Origin: Sporolactobacillus mangiferae
GTDB taxonomy: Bacteria; Bacillota; Bacilli; Bacillales; Sporolactobacillaceae
Direction of reading: 5' to 3'
NCBI RefSeq assembly: GCF_023336505.1
Contig: NZ_JAMAST010000008.1
Coordinates: 22,991-86,990 of the forward strand
Length of the DNA stretch: 64,000 nt
In this document: positions 27,356 to 35,060 of the stretch, piece after piece
Layout of the letters: every line of letters starts with the position of its first letter
Position numbering within the stretch: position 1 is the first letter of the stretch
Notes under the pieces: generated by a model
Seen by the model: the letters and a program-made list of their open reading frames with translations, nothing else
What the model was told of the DNA's origin: nothing
Database searches by the model: none
Position numbers and translations under genes: made by a program

Positions 27356-27529
27356 ATGGCTTTTGATCGTTGCAAGATTGAAGTATTCATTCCTGAAGAT
27401 TATATTGCTCCCCTTAGAAACAGACTGAATACATTGTCCATTCTTACGGTCGGGAACTATGATCACGTGATTCCCTATTCAAAGGTAAAGGGATATTGGC
27501 GGCCGCAAAAGCTGAGTGTCCAATTCTAA
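27356..27529 (+). pseudogene. Truncated Nif3/YqfO-N-like protein
   Basis: A 57-residue frame, MAFDRCKIEVFIPEDYIAPL then ILTVGNYDHVIPYSKVKGYW, matches the first half of the roughly 105-residue CutA-like domain found in the YqfO middle region and in stand-alone proteins. It ends early after a non-homologous KLSVQF. AGGTGGGTG precedes the ATG. The C-terminal half has been lost. Confidence 0.6.
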
Positions 27530-27589
27530 ACTGGATCACTTCGTATTCTGCATAACTGACAGTCATAAATTAGTGACAAAGGGAGCCGG

Positions 27590-28090
27590 ATGATTGTGGA
27601 AACATCAATGTTCCTCCTTTTTCTATTTATCATTTCCATTCACAATACTGAAGAGGGTATTTGGCTGATGAGAATGACCAGGCACTCGAAGGTCAGGTTA
27701 TATCAGGCGGTTAAACAAGATCAATTTCTGTTTGCGGTCATTGCAGTGACAGCAGCCGCGTATTTTGTTACGTCAATGTTCATTCTTTTTCCTGAAAATG
27801 TATGCTTTAAATATGCTTATTTTGGATTTCTGGCTGCCATGATGTTAAATGTTCTTTTTTCGTATTTACTTGGAGCGATTATAGAAAGAAAGTATTCCCC
27901 AGGATTAATGACCGGAATTTTATTGATTATTCCCGTCCACACCATCATAATAATGAGAGCTTTCCAAAGCCATTTAATCTTATTCAACGGTTTAATAATA
28001 GGGACGTTCGCAATGTCTACGGCGATGCTCTTCCTTATTCCGCTTATGTTTAAGCTTGCTTCAAAATGGATTTGTTTTTCACAAAATTGA
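27590..28090 (+). CDS. HXXEE-domain membrane protein
   Basis: A 166-residue protein with about five membrane helices. It carries the HNTEEGIW motif that names the HXXEE family in its first helix (residues 18-25), and a conserved Glu/His pattern further on (IPVHTIIIM). Function unknown; the family is often near efflux or resistance genes. GGGAG precedes the start; GTG 27596 is an alternative. Confidence 0.75.
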   Translation: MIVETSMFLLFLFIISIHNTEEGIWLMRMTRHSKVRLYQAVKQDQFLFAVIAVTAAAYFVTSMFILFPENVCFKYAYFGFLAAMMLNVLFSYLLGAIIERKYSPGLMTGILLIIPVHTIIIMRAFQSHLILFNGLIIGTFAMSTAMLFLIPLMFKLASKWICFSQN

Positions 28091-28123
28091 GTGGTCTGTC
28101 AATAAAAGGAAGGGGACAAGTCA

Positions 28124-28585
28124 ATGGCAAACGATGAAGCGATAAAAAAATTCTGGAATGATTTTAAAATGAAGCACAGTCTGGCGCAGGATGACTATCA
28201 GGCCTGGTCCTTTGGCTACACGGCAGAAACAGCCAATGAGCTGGCCGATCTGGTTGTTCAAGGAATCAAGACAGCGACGGCATCAGCCTATGAATTATAT
28301 GAAAAGGATGAACCGCTTCCGCAAGTCGGCGAGTACAATATTATTCTGGACGGCAGTGGCTTGCCTGTTGCGGTGACAAAGACCGTGGTCGTGGAAATCA
28401 TTCCGTTTAACGCAGTAAGCTGGGAGCACGCCTACCATGAGGGAGAAGGCGATCGTTCACTTGCTTACTGGCGAGAAGTGCACGAAGATTTCTTTAAGCG
28501 GGAATATGCCGAAGCCGGTTTGAATTTTGATCAAACCATACCTTGTGTCTGCGAGGTTTTTGAAGTGGTTTATACAAGTAAATGA
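28124..28585 (+). CDS. ASCH-domain protein
   Basis: A 153-residue PUA-like ASCH protein: IKKFWNDFKMKHSLAQDDYQ, the basic GIKTATASAYELYE motif (about 46-60), and EGEGDRSLAYWREVHEDFF near the C-terminus. These proteins bind RNA or modified nucleosides; some are N4-acetylcytidine amidohydrolases. AAGGAAGGGG precedes the ATG. It lies 16 bp ahead of the ClbS-like gene and is probably co-transcribed with it. Confidence 0.82.
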   Translation: MANDEAIKKFWNDFKMKHSLAQDDYQAWSFGYTAETANELADLVVQGIKTATASAYELYEKDEPLPQVGEYNIILDGSGLPVAVTKTVVVEIIPFNAVSWEHAYHEGEGDRSLAYWREVHEDFFKREYAEAGLNFDQTIPCVCEVFEVVYTSK

Positions 28586-28601
28586 GTTGGGAGAACTAAT
28601 C

Positions 28602-29108
28602 ATGCAGAGCTATGATAACAAGGAAGCTCTCATTGCTGAAATCCAAAAAACATTTAAACTTTTCATCAAAGAATTTGATAACGTCCCGGGAAATAAAATG
28701 CATTGGCGTATTGCACAGGTGGACAGAACGCCGTATGAAATGATCGCTTATCAGGTCGGCTGGCTGACACAGGTGATGGGTTGGGAAAGTACGGAGCTGT
28801 CCGGGCAGAAAGTGATGACTCCTTCTGCCAATTATAAATGGAATCAGCTCGGGCTTCTTTATCAGCAATTTTACGATCAATATACCGGTTATTCCTTAAA
28901 GGAACTGTGTGATTTGTTTGAGAAAAAGGTCGATTCATGGTGTGCCTGGATTCAGGGACTGAGCGATGACGAACTTTTTACACCGGGTGTCCGGAAATGG
29001 ACGGTAACAAACGCAAACTGGCCAATGTGGAAATGGATCCATATTAACTCGGTTGCGCCGTTTAAGAGTTTTCGAACGAAAATCAGAAAATGGAAAAAGT
29101 ACAGTTAG
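28602..29108 (+). CDS. ClbS/DfsB (DUF1706) four-helix protein
   Basis: A 168-residue protein with the family signatures VDRTPYEMIAYQVGWL (about 44-60), YKWNQLGLLYQQFYDQY (about 83-100) and a C-terminal MWKWIHINSVAPFKSFRTKI. ClbS detoxifies colibactin by opening its cyclopropane; for most members the substrate is unknown. TGGGAG is 9 nt upstream of ATG 28602. Confidence 0.85.
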   Translation: MQSYDNKEALIAEIQKTFKLFIKEFDNVPGNKMHWRIAQVDRTPYEMIAYQVGWLTQVMGWESTELSGQKVMTPSANYKWNQLGLLYQQFYDQYTGYSLKELCDLFEKKVDSWCAWIQGLSDDELFTPGVRKWTVTNANWPMWKWIHINSVAPFKSFRTKIRKWKKYS

Positions 29109-29147
29109 AAAAAAGCTTTTTTGAGCAAAGAAAGCAGAGGAGATCAT

Positions 29148-29660
29148 ATGTTCAAACTGATTGAATTAACGCCTGAACTTGAAGAATCTTTTAACAGTTA
29201 TTTGTCGGAGTGGATCCAGTCAGGCGAAGCAATTGTACCCAGTGCTTCCGCAAAAGGAGCGGAAGCCTATTCGCAATTTCTGGAAAAATTGAATGAGGGG
29301 AAAACGGACATTGTTCGCAGGCGCGGCTGGGTTCCTGCAACATTATATTTTCTGGTGGATGAACAGAATTATCTCTATGGGTCAGTGCATCTGCGTCATG
29401 AATTAAACGAAGCCTTAGTAAATCTTGGTGGTCACATCGGATACGGCATTCGACCATCGGAGCGGCATAAAGGTTATGCGACGAAGATGCTGGCGCTGGC
29501 TCTGGATAAAGCGCGCAATCTGCAGCTCAAACGTGTTCTGCTAACGTGTGATCAGAATAATATTGGTTCTGCGAAAACGATTCTCCATAATGGCGGTGTT
29601 CTCGAAAATGAGCTTCGTCATGGAGAACGGATCACTCAGCGTTACTGGATTGAACTTTAA
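29148..29660 (+). CDS. GNAT-family N-acetyltransferase
   Basis: A 170-residue protein: LIELTPELEESFNSYLSEW, the acetyl-CoA loop in YGIRPSERHKGYATKMLALA (about 105-123), and CDQNNIGSAKTILHNGG (about 140-156). It matches a common small GNAT of Bacillota. AGAGGAG is 5-7 nt before ATG 29148. Substrate unknown. Confidence 0.85.
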   Translation: MFKLIELTPELEESFNSYLSEWIQSGEAIVPSASAKGAEAYSQFLEKLNEGKTDIVRRRGWVPATLYFLVDEQNYLYGSVHLRHELNEALVNLGGHIGYGIRPSERHKGYATKMLALALDKARNLQLKRVLLTCDQNNIGSAKTILHNGGVLENELRHGERITQRYWIEL

Positions 29661-29697
29661 TGGAAAATCGATATGCTGAATCGAGGAAGCTCCTCTG

Positions 29698-29856
29698 TCA
29701 TTGATCATGTTTATCCAATTTTTTGGCGATGTCTTTGAGCAGTTCATTCTGTTCTTTATGTATGTTTAGAAACTGAAACATGTACCAAATGACAAAGACA
29801 GGAACTGCAATAAAAATCAAAAAATAAATGGGGACGAGCGCGGAAAGTGTACTAAT
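29698..29856 (-). CDS. Small single-pass membrane protein with ATT at the start position
   Basis: A 52-residue frame: one membrane helix (VPIYFLIFIAVPVFVIWYMF) followed by a charged helix (KEQNELLKDIAKKLDKHD). It resembles a family of tiny Bacillota membrane proteins. AAAAGGAG is 9 nt upstream of codon ATT (29854-29856), exactly where ATG would be expected. No other start is available close by, so translation is uncertain. Confidence 0.5.
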   Translation of the reverse strand: MSTLSALVPIYFLIFIAVPVFVIWYMFQFLNIHKEQNELLKDIAKKLDKHDQ

Positions 29857-29915
29857 ACAAAACGACTCCTTTTTGTATATTATATCAAATGAATTAAGAC
29901 ATGGACAGAATCTGT

Positions 29916-30056
29916 TTGCAGGATTTTTTTGAGCAGGGGATAAAGTGCGGCGGAAAAAGTAACGGTGCGCCTGGATACCGTGAACACTATCATCCTCAAT
30001 ACTATGCGGCTTATCTTTTAGATCCTGATGGCTATAACGCTGAGGCCGTTTGTCAC
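29916..30056 (+). pseudogene. Duplicated C-terminal fragment of the VOC gene at 23343
   Basis: The frame reads LQDFFEQGIKCGGKSNGAPG, then HYHPQYYAAYLLDPDGYNAE and AVCH. This is nearly identical in protein and DNA to the last 45 residues of the VOC gene at 23343-23708. The first two thirds are absent. Confidence 0.8.
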
Positions 30057-30152
30057 CGGTCATTTTTACCTTTGGTTTTTGAGAACCATTCATGAAAAAT
30101 CTGCATTGAAGCCAGTCAGCCAATCAAAAGAAGAAAAAAGGAGGCGATACAT

Positions 30153-30608
30153 GTGAACTGGAAAGAAAACAGAATTCAATCCGCACAAAACGGGACCAAT
30201 CCGATGGTGCTGGCAGAAATGAAAAGCGGCTACGCGGTCATCGGTGATACACAGTTTTTGCCTGGCTACTGCATTCTGCTTCCGAAAAAAGAAGTATCAA
30301 GTCTTAATGATTTAACCATTTCAGAGCGTGCACAGTTCTTAACGGACATGAGCATCATTGGTGACGCGATCATCAAGATTTGCCACCCGCTCCGCATTAA
30401 TTACGATATACTGGGCAATACGGATGCGTTTTTACATGCACATATTTTTCCAAGATATGAATGGGAACTTGAAGAGCGAAGGAAAAAGCCGGTGTGGCTC
30501 TATGATTCTTCGAACTGGTTTGATGAAGACAAGCAATTCAGTGAAGAAAAGCATGGAAAACTGAAAGAAAGACTCTCCAATTATTTATCTGCCATCTCCA
30601 ATGATTAA
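30153..30608 (+). CDS. HIT-superfamily hydrolase
   Basis: A 151-residue histidine-triad protein. The active-site stretch is AFLHAHIFPRYEWE (about residues 93-105), and the preceding strands (GYCILLPKKEVSSLNDL) fit the Hint/Ap4A hydrolase fold. GTG 30153 has a clean AAAGGAGG 8 nt upstream. Probably hydrolyses nucleoside polyphosphates or phosphoramidates. Confidence 0.85.
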   Translation: MNWKENRIQSAQNGTNPMVLAEMKSGYAVIGDTQFLPGYCILLPKKEVSSLNDLTISERAQFLTDMSIIGDAIIKICHPLRINYDILGNTDAFLHAHIFPRYEWELEERRKKPVWLYDSSNWFDEDKQFSEEKHGKLKERLSNYLSAISND

Positions 30609-30694
30609 ATACAGATGCTACGCAATAATTAATAATTAGAAAATCTGGTGATGCCGCCGCACAAAACTGCGTGAGAATAGGAAGGCGCGATTTT

Positions 30695-30787
30695 ATGACC
30701 GACCTGGCATATTTTTCTGCTTTTCCCCTAACATCATTAGTGATTTTAATTGCGCCGGGACCGGACATGGCTTTTATTATACTATAA
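30695..30787 (+). pseudogene. LysE/RhtB exporter cut after 30 residues
   Basis: The peptide MTDLAYFSAFPLTSLVILIA, then PGPDMAFII, is the first helix and PGPD motif of a LysE/RhtB amino-acid exporter (family length about 205). The frame ends immediately in tactataa, the left end of the dispersed hairpin element. GAAGG precedes the ATG. The rest of the gene is gone. Confidence 0.8.
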
Positions 30788-30794
30788 GAAAGTA
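30779..30794 (+). repeat. Left-end fragment of the dispersed hairpin element
   Basis: tactataagaaagtat matches the left end of the full element at 61 kb for 14 of 16 bases. It marks the breakpoint of the truncated lysE gene. Confidence 0.55.
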
Positions 30795-30857
30795 TATAAA
30801 ATTTAAGGAAAATAGTAAATTGTAATCAGTCTGGCAATTGGTTATGGCCTGTACCGC

Positions 30858-31118
30858 ATGTACTTTTTCAGGGATTTACAAGAAATTTTTATTACAAAAG
30901 ACACTCTTGAGGATTATGAATACAAAGGAAGAAAAGTATTGAAGAAAGACCTTGTTATTGCTTTTTCCTTAGTGGCTGCTTTTATATTTTTCACATGGTT
31001 ATACGTCATGACCTGGTGGTTTGTCTGGACGCTTGCTTCGTTTGTCACTGCTATTATGATGGCTTATATGTTGTGCTTTTTTTCAAAAGAAAGATTTCAA
31101 TTATGCAAACGTGGGTGA
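30858..31118 (+). CDS. Small membrane protein, possibly N-terminally truncated
   Basis: An 86-residue protein with a charged N-terminus (KDTLEDYEYKGRKVLKKDL) and two helices (VIAFSLVAAFIFFTWLYVM, TLASFVTAIMMAYMLCFF). The frame is open upstream to 30819 and already reads like protein (VISLAIGYGLYRMYFFRDL), so an earlier GTG (30822) or a lost 5' part is possible. No RBS precedes ATG 30858. It ends within the RBS of the next gene. Confidence 0.5.
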   Translation: MYFFRDLQEIFITKDTLEDYEYKGRKVLKKDLVIAFSLVAAFIFFTWLYVMTWWFVWTLASFVTAIMMAYMLCFFSKERFQLCKRG

Positions 31119-31122
31119 AAAA

Positions 31123-31662
31123 ATGTTTGAGACACTGATTCCTTTTTACAGGGAAAAAGAAAGCTACACACTGTTTTATGATGCGAATCAAAAGCAGATG
31201 TACCGATTGCCTCACAGAAACAAGGGAAACGTACGCTACTATTTTCTTGGTTTGGCTGTGCTTTATGGTTCGTACGCATTAAATGCTCTGTATCAGAACA
31301 TTAGCGGCATTGTTTCCAATCTCATCAGTTTTATCGTGATTCTGGCCGGCAGCTTCTTGGTTGCTAAATTTTTCTATAAAAACTATTATGTTCAGAATCG
31401 TTCAAGAAACATTTTTATCACGAATACAGATCTGCTGAATTATGCTGCTCAGGGGAAAAAACAATTTCACAGGGAATTCTTTGTGTCTCTTTTTATTTTT
31501 CTTGCCAGCGTGACCGGCTCTCTGTTTTTTTTCATGTTCAGCCGGCTGCTTCTTTTAATCGTCAGTGGGCTGGGGTATCTTGTTTTCTGGATGCTGATGA
31601 TCATGAAGCCTTTTTCGCGTATGCAGCTCTATAAGAGGATAGAGAGGGGAGAAATCGATTGA
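31123..31662 (+). CDS. Membrane protein next to a DUF4176 gene
   Basis: A 179-residue protein with four hydrophobic helices in two pairs (about 40-82 and 120-165), basic loops and a charged start (FETLIPFYREKESYTLFYD). No family recognised. It overlaps the DUF4176 gene by one base (TGATG), implying coupled translation. Confidence 0.65.
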   Translation: MFETLIPFYREKESYTLFYDANQKQMYRLPHRNKGNVRYYFLGLAVLYGSYALNALYQNISGIVSNLISFIVILAGSFLVAKFFYKNYYVQNRSRNIFITNTDLLNYAAQGKKQFHREFFVSLFIFLASVTGSLFFFMFSRLLLLIVSGLGYLVFWMLMIMKPFSRMQLYKRIERGEID

Positions 31663-31955
31663 TGAAACTGTTGCCTATTGGAAGTGTTGTTCGACTTAAA
31701 AATGGTGACGTCAAACTGATGATATTAAATCGGGCCCCTTTGTACAACAAAAATGGGATAATCGGATACTTTGACTATTCGGCCTGTACGTACCCGGCAG
31801 GAAAAGTCGAAGATCAGGTCTACTTTTTTAATCATGAGAATATAGAAGAGATCTATTTTGAAGGATATATAGATGAGGAAGAAAAAGTATTTCAGGAAAA
31901 ATATCAATTAAAAGTGAAAGACATGCCTTACATAAAGTTTCATATCGATAAATAA
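31662..31955 (+). CDS. DUF4176 protein
   Basis: A 97-residue protein beginning MKLLPIGSVVRLKNGDVKLM and containing GIIGYFDYSACTYPAG and FFNHENIEEIYFEGYID, the DUF4176 pattern. This domain is often found in type VII secretion toxin-immunity clusters of Bacillota. No LXG toxin or WXG100 gene is in the window, so this may be an orphaned immunity-type fragment. GGGGAG is 10 nt upstream. Confidence 0.75.
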   Translation: MKLLPIGSVVRLKNGDVKLMILNRAPLYNKNGIIGYFDYSACTYPAGKVEDQVYFFNHENIEEIYFEGYIDEEEKVFQEKYQLKVKDMPYIKFHIDK

Positions 31956-32000
31956 TCTGACCCGATTGAGTGACCTTTTGCCCCCGATGTCTACTTGCGA

Positions 32001-32183
32001 TTATAGGTTGCTCCCCAGCAGTTCGCGAATCTGGTAGTCTTTCGGAATATTAACTCTCTCACATGGCTCAATGCCGATCACACACTCGAACATTCCGGTT
32101 TCCGGGTCTTCCGGAAGTCGCGCCTCATACCCCATCATGATTTTCAGCAAAACGTTTGCCATGAAGCTTCCCTCTAATCCCAC
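32001..32183 (-). pseudogene. Fragment of a GyrI-like/AraC effector-binding domain
   Basis: The frame contains YEARLPEDPETGMFECVIGI, then NIPKDYQIRELLG. It aligns with the middle of the effector domain of the AraC regulator at 33948-34841 (EEPETGKFEYVIGVETREGA, IPGDYQIRCLPG). Both ends are missing, so it is a relic of a related gene. Confidence 0.65.
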
Positions 32184-32281
32184 AGTAAAATCAATATAGA
32201 TAAAGCCATAAAAAATTGCGGTTCCAAATTGCGAAGTTTACAGTCCAGGATACCCAGCGGTCTGAATTGATTTCGATTAAA

Positions 32282-32337
32282 ATTACTTTGACAGGTAGAG
32301 TAATTGATGCTATGATTACTACATCAGACAGAGTAAT
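32282..32337 (+). promoter_or_regulatory. Promoter of the PadR operon with two identical 23-bp dyad operators
   Basis: A consensus promoter, TTGACA (32288-32293), 17 bp, TATGAT (32311-32316), is overlaid by two copies of ATTACT-N11-AGTAAT at 32282-32304 and 32315-32337. The copies start 33 bp apart, about three helical turns. The first contains the -35 box; the second overlaps the -10 and the start of transcription. This is a repressor arrangement; PadR autoregulation is the obvious inference. Confidence 0.75.
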
Positions 32338-32344
32338 TGAGGAA

Positions 32345-32689
32345 ATGGGGGGTAGTCCTATTCGCAGTGATATTCTAAGAGGGCATTTAGATTCCATTAT
32401 TCTTCGCCTGCTCAAAGATGAAGATTCTTATGGCTATGCACTTTCGAAAAAAATCAGCCATCGAACGGGCGGCCGATTTGAAATAAAAGAGGCTACGCTC
32501 TATGCCGTTTTTCAAAGACTGGAAAAGAAGCAGTTAATTGAGTCGTATTATGGCGCACGTTCTCATGGCGGAAAAAGAAAATATTATCGAATCACGACAC
32601 TTGGAAAGGCCTATCTTTATGAGATGGTCAGAGAATGGCAAGAGGTTAAAGAAATTGTGGATTTATTTATGGAGGAGATTGATGAATGA
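32345..32689 (+). CDS. PadR-family transcriptional regulator
   Basis: A 114-residue winged-helix protein: SPIRSDILRGHLDSIILRLL, then DEDSYGYALSKKI, the KEATLYAVFQRLEKKQLIES recognition region, and RKYYRITTLGKAYL. The short length and C-terminal helix fit PadR subfamily 2. ATG 32345 is the only sensible start, although its GAGG is very close. First gene of a three-gene operon with ATGA overlaps (32686-32689 and 33102-33105). PadR regulators commonly sense small hydrophobic ligands. Confidence 0.88.
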   Translation: MGGSPIRSDILRGHLDSIILRLLKDEDSYGYALSKKISHRTGGRFEIKEATLYAVFQRLEKKQLIESYYGARSHGGKRKYYRITTLGKAYLYEMVREWQEVKEIVDLFMEEIDE

Positions 32690-33105
32690 AACGTCTGACA
32701 GCCCATATTAATAAGCTTTTTGAAACGCTTCCGGAGACCGAGCAGACAAAAATCGTGAGGGAAGAGATCATTCGCGACTTAGAAGAAAAAGTAGCTGATC
32801 TTATCGAGGAAGGCAAGTCCGAGGAGGATGCCATTAATAAAGTCATTGTTGAATTTGGAGATATTGAAGAGATCAGGCAGGAAATGGATTTACCCGATTC
32901 AAATCATCGCAAGTCTGAACTGGCACGCTTAAATCTTGGTTTTTCTCTCTGGGGGAGCGGCCTGATCATTGCACTGTTCGTCTTTATCAATTTTTATTAC
33001 ACGCCACATGTTGTATGGTTTATTTATCCGGCATTCGCCGTTGCCTGGTGGCCGCTTTCGATGTTCTATCACTTGCATCGCAAAAAGTTGGAGGGGAGAG
33101 AATGA
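32686..33105 (+). CDS. HAAS-domain membrane protein with one 2TM-like WWP module
   Basis: A 139-residue protein. Residues 1-75 form a helical HAAS/DUF1700-like domain (EEIIRDLEEKVADLIEEGKS, then AINKVIVEFGDIEEI), common in partners of PadR regulators. The C-terminal part is a two-helix unit ending VWFIYPAFAVAWWPLSMFYH, the same module repeated in the next protein. Translation is coupled to both neighbours. It probably helps the membrane partner signal to PadR or acts as an anti-sigma-like adaptor (inference). Confidence 0.8.
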   Translation: MKRLTAHINKLFETLPETEQTKIVREEIIRDLEEKVADLIEEGKSEEDAINKVIVEFGDIEEIRQEMDLPDSNHRKSELARLNLGFSLWGSGLIIALFVFINFYYTPHVVWFIYPAFAVAWWPLSMFYHLHRKKLEGRE

Positions 33106-33875
33106 ACAGAGCGCTGCGCGATTTTATTGCAATAGGCTGCGTCATGACCGGCGTCTTCCTTCTGGCAGTCAATCTATTTACCGGTGTGACAAGTTTCTGG
33201 GCCATTTATCCTGTTGCATTGCTGCTCTGTCCGCTCGCCTGGTTACTGACCGGTGATCAGAAAACAGGATCCATCATCGCTTCCGGTTTATTTCTGACTT
33301 TATGTATCATCCAAAATATCGTAGAGACTCCGGAGTATCTCTGGTTTGTTTATCTTCTGCCTGTTGCTGTTGCCTGGCCTATTGTCGTATGTGCGGGAAA
33401 AGCTGCTTTAAAGCCCGTTTTTGCATATCTGGCCAGCTTTTCGTTAATGGGCTGTTATGTGCTGCTGAACATTTATTTTGAACCACGCTTTATCTGGTGC
33501 ATTTTCCCGACTTTTGCCTTGCTATGGTGGCCAATTGGCATTACATTCGGGCGTCACCCTCATCAATTGTCGATTATTGGCTCTGGACTGATTATTATTT
33601 TCTTTGCGGCTGTCAATCGCATCACTTCACCTGACTGTTTTTGGGTCATTCACCCGATCTTTGCTGTGCTGTGGTGGCCAATGAGCCTGTTTCTGGCTAA
33701 GAAACCGTTCCTTTTTGCCATGACTGGAGCTGGTGTGACCATCCTTTATTTTTCATCGGTGAATTATTTGGTATCACCGCAGCATTTGTGGGCGGTGTAT
33801 CCCGCGTTTGCCGTTTCCTGGTGGCCCTTATCCGTGTACTATTTTGTTCATCGATTAAGACGGCTGACCCATTAA
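33102..33875 (+). CDS. Polytopic membrane protein made of five tandem 2TM-like modules
   Basis: A 257-residue protein of about ten helices. A unit of about 50 residues recurs five times, each ending in a variant of P-x-x-x-W-x-I/V-x-P-x-F-A-x-x-W-W-P: examples are FIWCIFPTFALLWWPIGITF, CFWVIHPIFAVLWWPMSLFL and HLWAVYPAFAVSWWPLSVYY, with two more diverged copies near the N-terminus. The units resemble the Pfam 2TM domain. Start ATG 33102 overlaps the HAAS gene. Function unknown; PadR control suggests response to membrane stress or a hydrophobic compound. Confidence 0.75.
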   Translation: MNRALRDFIAIGCVMTGVFLLAVNLFTGVTSFWAIYPVALLLCPLAWLLTGDQKTGSIIASGLFLTLCIIQNIVETPEYLWFVYLLPVAVAWPIVVCAGKAALKPVFAYLASFSLMGCYVLLNIYFEPRFIWCIFPTFALLWWPIGITFGRHPHQLSIIGSGLIIIFFAAVNRITSPDCFWVIHPIFAVLWWPMSLFLAKKPFLFAMTGAGVTILYFSSVNYLVSPQHLWAVYPAFAVSWWPLSVYYFVHRLRRLTH

Positions 33876-33890
33876 AGAATGAGGACAAAA

Positions 33891-33937
33891 GAAAAACACG
33901 GATAACCCGCCTGCTGATTAGGGAGCATCCGTGTTTC
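33891..33937. terminator. Bidirectional terminator between convergent genes
   Basis: Arms AAACACGGAT and ATCCGTGTTT with a 23-nt loop lie between the PadR operon and the convergent AraC gene. A-rich and T-rich flanks occur on both sides. Confidence 0.65.
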
Positions 33938-33947
33938 GATCTATCGA

Positions 33948-34841
33948 TTATTCTTGTTTTTTTACAATCGGAATATAAATGGCACATACTTTTCCTGTGT
34001 CTGACATGCATGTGTCGTCGTAAAGCTCAAAGTCGGCACAATTTGGTGCATATTCATATCCGGATTTGGCAAACCATTCATTAAAGATGTAGTTCCACGT
34101 GCCTTGAATAGCATTGGAAAAATGATCTGCATTACTTGGCGGTGTTGAAAAGACCGCATAGGTTGCGCCGGGAAGGCAGCGGATTTGATAGTCGCCTGGA
34201 ATCGCTGCGCCTTCACGAGTTTCGACGCCGATCACATATTCGAATTTCCCAGTTTCCGGTTCTTCCGGGAAGCATGCCCCATACTCGTCATGCTTTTTCA
34301 CAAACTCCTCGGAGTGAAGCTTTTCCATTCTGCCATCCGTCATATATTCTTTCCAAAACTCTGGAATGGCCTGGTTGTTTTCGCCATCAGATGCTGTTGT
34401 CTTAAGCACAAAGCCAGCGATTTGCAGCGCAGGAAGTTTCACAAATTTCGGTTCCAATAGAATTCCTCCAATTAAATAGTTGTTGGTAAGGGAGAGACTT
34501 GGCGGGAGTGGCCGTGCACGATGGGCGTGCAACCGGTACGTTCCCGGCGAGCAGCCGAAATGACGGCGGAATGCCTTGCTGAAGCCAGATTGAGTCTCAA
34601 ATCCATATTTCACTGAAAGATCAAGAATACGCTGCCTGGATGCGAGTTCATAGGCGGCAAAAGCAAGACGGCGGTTGCGCACATAAGTCATCACCGAATA
34701 GCCGGTTCCCCACTGGAAAACCCGGCAGAAGTGCCAAGTTGAGTATCCGGCACGTGCTGCTAATTGCTCGGGCGTGATGTCACCTGAGATATGTTCGTCA
34801 ACATAGTCCAGAATATCTTGCAAGATTTCCATTGTGTCCAT
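33948..34841 (-). CDS. AraC-family regulator with GyrI-like effector domain
   Basis: A 297-residue protein. Residues 5-110 hold two HTH motifs (TPEQLAARAGYSTWHFCRVF, and SVKYGFETQSGFSKAFRRHF). Residues 130-297 form a GyrI-like/SOUL-like small-molecule binding domain (FVKLPALQIAGFVLKTTA to the C-terminal YIPIVKK). This is the SgrR/Rob/BltR-type design that senses drugs or metabolites. GGAGGG is 9 nt upstream of ATG 34841. A relic of a related effector domain lies at 32001-32183. Confidence 0.9.
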   Translation of the reverse strand: MDTMEILQDILDYVDEHISGDITPEQLAARAGYSTWHFCRVFQWGTGYSVMTYVRNRRLAFAAYELASRQRILDLSVKYGFETQSGFSKAFRRHFGCSPGTYRLHAHRARPLPPSLSLTNNYLIGGILLEPKFVKLPALQIAGFVLKTTASDGENNQAIPEFWKEYMTDGRMEKLHSEEFVKKHDEYGACFPEEPETGKFEYVIGVETREGAAIPGDYQIRCLPGATYAVFSTPPSNADHFSNAIQGTWNYIFNEWFAKSGYEYAPNCADFELYDDTCMSDTGKVCAIYIPIVKKQE

Positions 34842-35060
34842 GAAGCATTCCCTCCAACCGTACGGTAAATTCAGTATAGCAAAGCTGTAAAAAGACGTTG
34901 TTCCAAAATTGCGGCATTCGTAGTGAATGTATTTTTATTCTCCATACGCAAAATTATTGGAATATGATCGGAAAATATTAACAGCAACAGGTTCAGAAAA
35001 ATCAATCTATGTTATGATAGTGATAGAATGTTAAATATCACTGTAAAGAAGGCTAGAGAG

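Noticed and set aside
18098..31955. Chromosomal integron cassette array
   Set aside because: Gene orientation fits, but there is no integrase and no recurring attC-like recombination site between genes.
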